DNA of 64,000 bases, taken from Thauera sp. (GTDB taxonomy: Bacteria > Pseudomonadota > Gammaproteobacteria > Burkholderiales > Rhodocyclaceae). The stretch is from positions 1 through 64,000 of the forward strand of contig JACKMB010000010.1 in the NCBI GenBank assembly GCA_024235615.1, in the 5' to 3' direction. The notes under the pieces are model-generated. The model made no database searches. It was not told where the DNA came from and saw nothing but the letters and a program-made list of their open reading frames with translations. Shown here in pieces: positions 58,430 to 64,000 of this stretch. Each line of letters starts with the position of its first letter. Within the stretch, counting starts at the first letter, position 1. Made by a program: the position numbers and the translations under genes.

Positions 58430-58747
58430 ATGTTGATGACCACCACCTCGAATCTCGACGGCCAGCCGATCCGCCAGTACCTCGGCGTGGTCAATGGCGA
58501 GGCCATCATCGGCGCCAACCTGTTCAAGGACATGTTCGCCTCGATCCGCAACGTGGTCGGCGGCCGCGCGGGCAGCTACGAGCGTACCCTCGCCGACGCC
58601 CGTCGCATCGCCATGGAAGAGATGGAAGAGGCCGCGCAGAAGCTCGGCGCCAACGCGGTGATCGGCATCGACGTCGACTACGAGGTCCTCGGCGCCGACA
58701 ACGGCATGCTGATGGTGTGCGTCAGCGGCACCGCGGTGAAGATTTGA
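58430..58747 (+). CDS. YbjQ/UPF0145 family protein
   Basis: 105 residues with AAGGAG before the ATG. Pattern: [58 protein letters not shown] and [13 protein letters not shown]. Forms a pentameric or similar small-fold oligomer in solved relatives; function unknown. Its stop overlaps the ruvC start. Confidence 0.92.
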   Translation: MLMTTTSNLDGQPIRQYLGVVNGEAIIGANLFKDMFASIRNVVGGRAGSYERTLADARRIAMEEMEEAAQKLGANAVIGIDVDYEVLGADNGMLMVCVSGTAVKI

Positions 58748-59295
58748 GCGCTGCCGCGAGCGCGCACGTCGTCACCCGCATCCTCGGCCTCGACCCCGGG
58801 CTGCGCATCACCGGCTTCGGCCTGGTGGACCAGCTCGGCACCCAGCTACGCTATGTCGCCAGCGGCTGCATCAGGACGCAGGACGGCGAGCTCCCCGGCC
58901 GCCTCAAGACCCTGCTCGACGGCGTGCGCGAGATCGTCGATACCTACCGCCCCGACGTGGTCGCGGTCGAGAAGGTCTTCGTCAACGTCAACCCGCAGTC
59001 CACCCTGCTGCTCGGCCAGGCGCGCGGCGCGGTGATCTGCGGCGCGGTGTCCTGCGACCTGCCGGTGGCCGAATACACCGCGCTGCAGGTCAAGCAGTCG
59101 GTGGTCGGCTACGGCAAGGCGCACAAGGAGCAGGTCCAGCACATGGTGCAGCGCCTCCTCGCCCTCGACGCCAGCCCCGGCCCCGACGCCGCCGACGCCC
59201 TCGCCTGCGCGATCTGCCACGCCCACGGCTCGCGCGGCCTCGGCGCCGTCCCGGGCATCGGCACCCGCCGCCGCGCGGGCCGCATCCTGGGCTGA
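58744..59295 (+). CDS. ruvC: Holliday junction resolvase RuvC
   Basis: 183 residues from a TTG at 58744 that overlaps the YbjQ stop; no ATG or GTG lies between it and the catalytic core. [17 protein letters not shown] contains the first catalytic Asp, [20 protein letters not shown] the Glu, and [15 protein letters not shown] the final Asp pair. Cleaves Holliday junctions made by RuvAB. In many betaproteobacteria it is beside ruvA; here it is 30 kb away from ruvAB. Confidence 0.95.
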   Translation: MSAAASAHVVTRILGLDPGLRITGFGLVDQLGTQLRYVASGCIRTQDGELPGRLKTLLDGVREIVDTYRPDVVAVEKVFVNVNPQSTLLLGQARGAVICGAVSCDLPVAEYTALQVKQSVVGYGKAHKEQVQHMVQRLLALDASPGPDAADALACAICHAHGSRGLGAVPGIGTRRRAGRILG

Positions 59296-59425
59296 ACAGC
59301 GCCGCTCCTCCCCGAACCCCGCTGCAGCGCCCTGTAGGGCGAGAAATCTGTTGCGCTGCGCAAAACTCGCGCGTATGATGCGCGCTCTTCGATCGGGCAC
59401 CAATCCGATCCGCCGCAAGGCAATG

Positions 59426-59501
<76 letters not shown>

Positions 59502-59518
59502 AAGAATTCAAGCACTTA

Positions 59519-59545
59519 GGCCAGTTCTCGCGAACTGGCCTTTTT
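59519..59545 (+). terminator. Intrinsic terminator after tRNA-Lys
   Basis: GGCCAGTTC, loop TCGC, GAACTGGCC, then TTTTT. Confidence 0.9.
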
Positions 59546-59555
59546 GCTTTTGGGC

Positions 59556-59577
59556 GTTTGGTTGCCGTTTGGTTGCC
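59556..59577 (+). repeat. Two direct repeats GTTTGGTTGCC
   Basis: Perfect 11-base tandem duplication shortly after the tRNA terminator. Position near a tRNA 3' end suggests recombinase arm-type sites (inference). Confidence 0.55.
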
Positions 59578-59612
59578 GTTCGTCTGGCCCTAGGAACTGG
59601 GCTAACTCCGAC

Positions 59613-59912
59613 TCAACGCTGCTCCGCCAAGGGAAGCTTGGCATCGGGCACTAAACTCACCACGAACGAACTCACGCCCTCTTTCAACAGAAACGACGCA
59701 GCAGCATCGAGCGTCTTGAAGCTGCGCGGCTCATTCCTTTTCTTCCAGACGCGAAACCATACGCTTTGGCGCCCGGGCAACCTGAAGAGAACCTCCCACC
59801 CACCATCAGCGGGAACCATACGCGCCAACACGGATATAGCATCTTCCAGGTCCGAAATTGTGAGCAGGCGCGTTGCCCGAGCGGTTGAGTCAGCAATCTT
59901 GTAGAAGACCAT
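59613..59912 (-). CDS. Hypothetical protein, 99 residues
   Basis: ATG at 59912, divergent from alpA. Sequence IADSTARATRLLTISDLEDA and GWEVLFRLPGRQSVWFRVWK with a C-terminal LDAAASFLLKEGVSSFVVSL; balanced globular composition, no membrane segment, no recognised family. Codon usage is less GC-biased than in the core genes, consistent with acquired DNA. Weak ribosome-binding site. Likely real, function unknown. Confidence 0.55.
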   Translation of the reverse strand: MVFYKIADSTARATRLLTISDLEDAISVLARMVPADGGWEVLFRLPGRQSVWFRVWKKRNEPRSFKTLDAAASFLLKEGVSSFVVSLVPDAKLPLAEQR

Positions 59913-59934
59913 ATTGTAAGAAATGTGTAACAGC

Positions 59935-59956
59935 TCCCAAAAATGTATTTTTGGGA
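59935..59956. promoter_or_regulatory. Perfect palindrome between divergent genes
   Basis: TCCCAAAAAT, GT, ATTTTTGGGA: two 10-base arms around a two-base centre. It could be a repressor operator for either divergent gene, or a bidirectional terminator-like hairpin. Confidence 0.6.
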
Positions 59957-59961
59957 AGTGC

Positions 59962-60023
59962 GATCTCCTAACTAGTCAGGGCACGTATGAATCCGCATGC
60001 GTCCCGTTACTAACTAGGAGATC
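59962..60023 (+). promoter_or_regulatory. Long hairpin covering the alpA ribosome-binding site
   Basis: GATCTCCTAACTAGT (59962-59976) pairs, with two mismatches, with ACTAACTAGGAGATC (60009-60023), which contains the GGAG of alpA. The inner part (GGGCACGTATG with CATGCGTCCC) pairs further. Folded mRNA would hide the Shine-Dalgarno sequence. Confidence 0.6.
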
Positions 60024-60027
60024 GAGC

Positions 60028-60219
60028 ATGGAAAAAATTCTAAGAATCAAGGACGTTATCGAGACAACAGGCCTCTCGCGCAGCAGCATCTACGAACTGC
60101 AAAGCAAGGAGCAATTCCCTCGATCGGTCAAGCTGTGCCGCGGGGCAGTCGGCTGGCTGGCAAGCGAGATCCAAGGGTGGATCGCCGAGCGTGCCGAAAC
60201 CAGCAGGGGGGCCTGCTGA
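60028..60219 (+). CDS. AlpA family DNA-binding regulator (excisionase-like)
   Basis: 63 residues from ATG 60028 with AGGAG eight bases upstream. MerR/Xis-type winged helix: ILRIKDVIETTGLSRSSIYE, FPRSVKLC, VGWLASEIQGWIAER, the AlpA pattern. AlpA proteins regulate integrase or excision genes of P4-like and CP4-57-like elements. No integrase is present within the visible part. Stop overlaps the next start by one base (TGATG). Confidence 0.9.
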   Translation: MEKILRIKDVIETTGLSRSSIYELQSKEQFPRSVKLCRGAVGWLASEIQGWIAERAETSRGAC

Positions 60220-60719
60220 TGACCTCCGTCACCATTCAAGAACGCGAGCAGAAAAGCCTCCATGCTGAGCTGAAAGGGTACAAGCACGGCTTCCTCGTAA
60301 CGATCCACTCAACCAGTTCGGACAACGCGGACTCTTTCCCGCTGAACTTCCACACCCTTGATCGCTTCAAGAATCATCTGGATGACATCCGGCGAGCGCT
60401 TGGGATCTTCTGCTATGGGCGAACGTTTCGGCGGAAGAATGCCGAGATCCGCATCGTTGGCGCGCTTGAGATCGGAGAATGCGGCCGTCTGCATGCGCAC
60501 CTGGCTGTACTGAGTGATCACGAGTGCGAGAAATCAGTCGATGAAGTCAAGCAGCGCCTCAAAGAAGTGATATGCCCCCACTTCAGCAGCGTTGCATCGG
60601 GAGAAAATGCTTTCGATGTCAGGGCTTATGACCGACCCAAGCTTCAAAAGCTTGTCGCCTACTTGTTTAAGCAGCGGGTGAGAGTAAGAAACAGATTTGG
60701 TATCGATGGTTTGATTTGA
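60219..60719 (+). CDS. Putative HUH-motif replication or mobilisation protein
   Basis: 166 residues, coupled to alpA. The stretch GRLHAHLAVLSD contains H92-A-H94 followed by LAV, matching the HUHUUU metal-binding motif of rolling-circle replication initiators and relaxases; Y148-L-F-K151 (AYLFKQ) could be the YxxK-type motif with the nucleophile. An upstream region (FPLNFHTLDRFKNHLDDIRRALGIF) resembles the start of small replication proteins beside alpA genes (YagK/YfjJ or inovirus Gp2-like). Shorter than most such proteins, perhaps reduced. Assignment rests on motifs only. Confidence 0.45.
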   Translation: MTSVTIQEREQKSLHAELKGYKHGFLVTIHSTSSDNADSFPLNFHTLDRFKNHLDDIRRALGIFCYGRTFRRKNAEIRIVGALEIGECGRLHAHLAVLSDHECEKSVDEVKQRLKEVICPHFSSVASGENAFDVRAYDRPKLQKLVAYLFKQRVRVRNRFGIDGLI

Positions 60720-61169
60720 TAAATAGACTGTAAATATATTATTGATGATTCTCCGGACTGGAAGAGTTCGGAGCGTGAAACTCTCTCTAGGGGTCTTTGT
60801 TATGAGTGGTATTAGGTCAAAAACCTGCTTGTCAAAAGCGGCAGGCGTGAATGCGGGTTCAAGCCCGCGGCCCCTAGTGGCGTACTCTCTAGCGAGTACA
60901 TTTTTGATGCGCTTTCGACTGCGTAGAGCTTCGCTTTTTCTAAATGACATGTAAAGCAAAAAAAACTCAGCGGAACTTTGGTGTCGATAAATTAGGATCA
61001 GCTCTGTTCGCTACTAAGCAAGAACCTGATTACAAAACGCCCTGTAAGAATAGCAGCAATAAAAATTATCAAACAATCAAGCCCTTGATTAGATTAAAAC
61101 AACCTGAGCAAATAAGGCGCAATGTTCTTGGTTGCTTAAGTCTTCAAGGGATTTAATGTCGATATGGTT
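60720..61169. other. AT-rich gap with several inverted repeats, no clear gene
   Basis: Base composition drops sharply compared with the rest of the window. Hairpins: CTCCGGAC/GTTCGGAG at about 60751-60773; CTAGGGGTC (60787-60795) with GGCCCCTAG (60869-60877); GCGGG/CCCGC directly inside the latter; GTACTC/GAGTAC at about 60882-60899. ORFs here (for example 60944-61156) have no recognisable features. Likely horizontally acquired or degraded DNA. Confidence 0.6.
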
Positions 61170-62114
61170 TTATAGGCTTGAAACGTACTGGAGAGATGCG
61201 TTCGATAGCGTGGATTCGCCGCTCCAGCGATAAGCGACCAGCTTTCCTTGCTTGGCTACGCTGAAATCCAGACAAGCTGTCTTGGAAGACTGCACTGTAG
61301 GATCACCGTTCATCCAGTAGTGACCAAAGAAAACTGGAACATCCTCCGGGTAGCGATAGCGCGCAGAATGCGGAATCTCTAGCACTGGAAGGCGGTTCCG
61401 AATCTCTTCTTCAATCAGTGCTGCATCGGAATACAGAACAGCATTGTGGTCCCACCAGCGAACACGAACTTCACGCCGCAAGGCGTTGTATTTGTCTAGA
61501 AATTGGTGGTCATTCGGCAGAGTGGTTTCGAGCCCCTTCAGCCATACCTCAATTGCGTGAAATAGTGTCTCGTCGTCGCCTTCCGCTGGCTTTGTGGCGG
61601 CCTCTGGCATCAAGTCGCGATCCAAGCGGTTACCTTCGCGCAACTTCGACGAGAAACGATCCATGTAGCCCTTGTGCCAGCATGCATGGATCACATTGAA
61701 GCCATCGAAGGACTGCCACAGCGGAAGCGTCAGGAACCAGTCGATGATCTCCTTGTGAAGCCCTGGCTTGCCTTCCAACTCGGCAAGAAAAACCCGGTGT
61801 TGCTTCAGGTTCTTCTCTGTGTGGGCGCGGAGCGGTTGGCCGTTCTCGTCGCGCAGGTACCAAGCAATCGCATTGAACTCGTGATTGCCCATGATCGCGT
61901 GGGCGTGCCCTTCATCCACCATCCGACGCACAATTTCGACGGCATCCAGTTGTCTCGGACCGCTATCGATTAGATCGCCAAGGAAGACCACCTTCCGCTC
62001 AGGGTGGCGCCATGCTCCGGCTTTCCTTTCATAGCCAAGGTGCGCCAGGAGTGCTTCGAGTTCATCGGCGTGACCATGAATGTCGCCGATCACATCGTAT
62101 CCAGTGTCTGTCAT
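61170..62114 (-). CDS. Metallophosphoesterase, PPP-like (PA3087 type)
   Basis: 314 residues from ATG 62114; an ATG ten codons further out is possible but overlaps the previous stop. Catalytic motifs: GDIHGHADELEALLAHLG, VFLGDLIDSGP, IMGNHEFNAI, VIHACWHKG and FFGHYWMNG, the full set of metal ligands (GDxHG, GDxxDxGP, GNHE, H, GH). Similar to stand-alone phosphatases resembling the phosphatase part of polynucleotide kinase-phosphatases; substrate unknown (protein, nucleotide or RNA ends). It is the last gene of a three-gene minus-strand run divergent from a WYL regulator. Confidence 0.85.
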   Translation of the reverse strand: MTDTGYDVIGDIHGHADELEALLAHLGYERKAGAWRHPERKVVFLGDLIDSGPRQLDAVEIVRRMVDEGHAHAIMGNHEFNAIAWYLRDENGQPLRAHTEKNLKQHRVFLAELEGKPGLHKEIIDWFLTLPLWQSFDGFNVIHACWHKGYMDRFSSKLREGNRLDRDLMPEAATKPAEGDDETLFHAIEVWLKGLETTLPNDHQFLDKYNALRREVRVRWWDHNAVLYSDAALIEEEIRNRLPVLEIPHSARYRYPEDVPVFFGHYWMNGDPTVQSSKTACLDFSVAKQGKLVAYRWSGESTLSNASLQYVSSL

Positions 62115-62121
62115 GCGTTTC

Positions 62122-62358
62122 TCACAGTTCGAGGATTTCTGCATAGCTCTTGGTTACAGCGCCATCATCGAGCAGATCCTCACCGAATGAGTCGGCAAGG
62201 ATGGAGCGAAACGTCTCCGGTGTGAGATCGGGCACAGGAACGGACGCAATGGCTGCAGCCAGACCGTCGTACTCGTCTTCCATGTCCTCATTCACATTGC
62301 AGCAGGTGTTGCCCGGATCGTGCCGGTACAGAATTTCACTGATGTTCTGGGCTCTCAT
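62122..62358 (-). CDS. Small acidic hypothetical protein
   Basis: 78 residues from ATG 62358. Acidic (NVNEDMEDEYDGL, DSFGEDLLDDGAV) with a C-C pair (GNTCCNV). No family recognised. Seven bases before the phosphoesterase start, so in one transcript; small size suggests a regulatory or accessory subunit. Confidence 0.6.
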   Translation of the reverse strand: MRAQNISEILYRHDPGNTCCNVNEDMEDEYDGLAAAIASVPVPDLTPETFRSILADSFGEDLLDDGAVTKSYAEILEL

Positions 62359-62380
62359 GACTGTTCCTCGCGTTGCGCGA

Positions 62381-62824
62381 TCAGGACGCGCTTTCAGTGT
62401 GTGTAGCCTTGATTCGTGGCGAGACGAAGCCGTCTTCCCACAACAAAACGATGCTCCCCGTACCGCCCTTGTTCGTGGTGCTGAATGACCACTGCCCCAG
62501 CGCTGCGGATGCCAGGTGAACCTCGAGGGCGATGTAGAAATCGGAGTCGAGCACCATGTCGTACTCGTCCAGTAGCACCGCCTCACGGGGGCGAACATCG
62601 GGATAGTGATAGCGTCCGCCATCCGCGAAGGTCACGTCGCCGTCTCCTGTCGCAAGCGCGCCTGACGCCTCGCTGCTGACGTAGTCGAGCACGTGGTCCG
62701 AGTGATTCACGAAAAAGAGGAGATCACCGCGCCTTGCCAGGCTGAAAACCGGGGCGATCGACTGGTCTGTTCGAGAGTGTGGGAACAGCAGCAGGCTGTC
62801 ATCGAAGGAGCGCAGCGGCGTCAT
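62381..62824 (-). CDS. Hypothetical protein, 147 residues
   Basis: Start at ATG 62824 (MTPLRSFDDSLLLFPHSRTD). Soluble, beta-rich-looking: RRGDLLFFVNHSDHVLDYVS, DGDVTFADGGRYHYPDVRP, AVLLDEYDMVLDSDFYIALE, GSIVLLWEDGFVSP. No recognised family or catalytic motif. First gene of the run with the acidic protein and the phosphoesterase, 22 bases before the former. Confidence 0.65.
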   Translation of the reverse strand: MTPLRSFDDSLLLFPHSRTDQSIAPVFSLARRGDLLFFVNHSDHVLDYVSSEASGALATGDGDVTFADGGRYHYPDVRPREAVLLDEYDMVLDSDFYIALEVHLASAALGQWSFSTTNKGGTGSIVLLWEDGFVSPRIKATHTESAS

Positions 62825-62980
62825 CAGTTTGATCCGGTGTTTGGAATGCTGCGAGGGTACGTGAGGGCTGCGACGCTTGATGTCGCAACATTCGGAAGCT
62901 TGTGGGGCATAATGCCATTGGTTTCTTTCGAGCATGACAACCCCGCATCACCTCGACCGTGATGCATTGCACAGACCCCC

Positions 62981-63988
62981 ATGACGATTGCCGACACGAT
63001 CAGCCGCCAGTGGCACATGCTCCGGATGATCCCAAGAGCGCCCCGTAAAGCCACCGTACAGGCGTTGAGACACCAGCTTAAGGGGGAAGGCTTCGACACG
63101 ACCGATCGGACGATACAGCGCGATCTGGTAGCGCTCTCGGCCCGTTTCCCGCTGATCAACGATGAAGATCACAAGCCGTTCGGCTGGAGCTGGGCGCCGG
63201 ATGCCCGAGCGTTCGACCTTCCTGGGTTGTCTGTGTCCGAGGCAATGACGTGGACGCTTGCCGAGCAATACGTGAGCAATCTCCTGCCTGCCAGTGTGGT
63301 CGGTGCGCTCAAGCCGCAGTTCCGGGCCGCCCACCACCGTCTGGATGTCGAGCCGCATCCGCGGCGCGGCGGTTCGTGGTTGAACAAGGTTCGATCGGTT
63401 CCGCCGACTCAGCCGCTTCTACCGCCAAAGATCCTGGACGAGGTGCAGGCCGTCGTTTCAGAGGCGCTCTTTCTGGAGCGGCAGGTCGAAATCGACTATC
63501 GGCGGCGCGGCAGCGCATCGGTCGAAACCTGGCGGGTTCATCCGCTGGCGCTCGTGCAGCGGGGTGCCGTGCTCTACCTGCACTGCCGGATTGGCGACTA
63601 CCTGGATGCGCGAAATCTTCCCTTGCACCGCATCCAGCGTGCAGTGATGCTGGCCGGCGTTGCCGAGCCACCGCCGGGTCATGACATGGATGCAAAGGCG
63701 GCTCACGGCATCTGGCACTTCGGTGGCGGCAGCGCCTTGCAGGTGACATTGCGGTTTGCGCGTGAGGCGGGCGAACACCTGTTTGAGACGCCGCTCGCCG
63801 CCGACCAGCAGATCGATGAAGAAGGTGATTCCCTCATCGTGCGCGCGGTAGTTGCCGATACGCCTCAGCTTCGTTGGTGGTTGCGTGGGTTTGGTGACGG
63901 CGTCGAAGTGCTGGAACCGATCGAGCTGCGACGCGAAATGTCGGAAGTCGCGGCTAGAGTTGTGGCACGGTATGGCGACGCCGCTTGA
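62981..63988 (+). CDS. WYL domain transcriptional regulator
   Basis: 335 residues. N-terminal winged helix (RQWHMLRMIPRAPRKATVQA, FDTTDRTIQRDLVALSARFP) and central WYL domain (QVEIDYRRRGSASVETWRVH, LALVQRGAVLYLHCRI, RNLPLHRIQRAVML), then a WCX-type C-terminal region (LRWWLRGFGDGVEVLEPIEL). WYL proteins sense nucleic acids or nucleotides and often repress anti-phage or DNA-damage genes in characterised systems. Divergent from the hypothetical protein/phosphoesterase run, with 156 bases between starts, so it is the likely regulator of that run. The 12 bases after the stop end the window. Confidence 0.9.
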   Translation: MTIADTISRQWHMLRMIPRAPRKATVQALRHQLKGEGFDTTDRTIQRDLVALSARFPLINDEDHKPFGWSWAPDARAFDLPGLSVSEAMTWTLAEQYVSNLLPASVVGALKPQFRAAHHRLDVEPHPRRGGSWLNKVRSVPPTQPLLPPKILDEVQAVVSEALFLERQVEIDYRRRGSASVETWRVHPLALVQRGAVLYLHCRIGDYLDARNLPLHRIQRAVMLAGVAEPPPGHDMDAKAAHGIWHFGGGSALQVTLRFAREAGEHLFETPLAADQQIDEEGDSLIVRAVVADTPQLRWWLRGFGDGVEVLEPIELRREMSEVAARVVARYGDAA

Positions 63989-64000
63989 CCCATTCGTTCG

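Noticed and set aside
60787-60877. Second tRNA gene
   Set aside because: Acceptor-like stem and T-arm-like hairpin exist, but the T-loop has six bases and no seven-base anticodon loop with a five-pair stem can be drawn.
60534-60959. 141-residue minus-strand frame
   Set aside because: Overlaps the coupled alpA-linked gene for much of its length, lacks a ribosome-binding site and shows no family pattern.
60944-61156. 70-residue frame in the AT-rich gap
   Set aside because: No Shine-Dalgarno sequence, no recognisable domain, Lys/Asn/Gln-rich translation as expected from AT-rich non-coding DNA.

Overview
The window is a visibly GC-rich chromosomal segment. Its gene content fits a betaproteobacterium of the Rhodocyclales (Thauera/Azoarcus type): type II homoserine kinase, DUF2782 and BPSS1780-like proteins, an SAH riboswitch before ahcY, and tandem Uma2 nucleases. 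The genus is an inference from gene content; no rRNA gene is present. Most of the window is ordinary core genome, interrupted by a prominent family of short palindromic repeats and ending in an island-like segment after a tRNA gene.

Layout. 1-9568: end of a polysaccharide locus (lipid-linked sugar-phosphate transferase, acetyltransferase, WbpM/CapD dehydratase, phosphohexomutase, rfbA, rfbC), interrupted by small accessory modules (DUF4160/DUF2442 pair, ccdAB toxin-antitoxin, two Uma2 proteins). 9918-16348: msbA and polA on the minus strand; LOG-family protein, DUF2782 protein and a DNA glycosylase on the plus strand. 16380-23727: thrB, two membrane proteins, nadD-rsfS-rlmH-maf-rng, a third Uma2 protein. 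23794-28518: a branched-chain-amino-acid-type ABC transporter on the minus strand. 28718-30759: ruvA, ruvB and a small membrane protein. 30741-32150: ten-copy tandem array of a 140-bp unit. 32148-37202 (minus): winged-helix protein, xerC, DUF484, dapF and two late acyltransferases. 37251-44972: S-adenosylmethionine cycle genes metK, ahcY and metF, with RNA leaders before metK and ahcY. 45186-54610: a c-di-GMP and phosphorelay cluster. 54746-59295: YjgR-like ATPase, yebC, EamA transporter, YbjQ protein, ruvC. 59426-63988: tRNA-Lys followed by an AlpA/HUH-protein segment, an AT-rich gap, and a divergent WYL-regulator/metallophosphoesterase locus.

How parts fit together. metK, ahcY and metF form the methyl cycle: SAM is made by MetK, SAH is removed by AhcY, and 5-methyl-THF for methionine regeneration comes from MetF. 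The SAH riboswitch before ahcY closes the loop, and metK has its own leader with a terminator-like hairpin. In the signalling cluster a CHASE8-like hybrid kinase overlaps a REC-PAS-GGDEF-EAL protein. Convergent to them lie a YfiR-type periplasmic protein and a TonB-type receptor, and divergent from the receptor an HDOD-REC-GGDEF protein. The likely output is c-di-GMP control.

The most striking non-genic signal is a REP/BIME-like family with two classes. Their cores, GCGGCGGCAGCCGC (class A) and GCGCCGGCAGGCGC (class B), differ by swapped bases that keep the stem paired. A and B occur mostly in opposite orientation as pairs, in tandem units of 122-140 bp. They also enter genes: the repeats provide the stop codon of two genes, lie inside the liv operon, and appear in frame in the polA linker together with a second repeat sequence.
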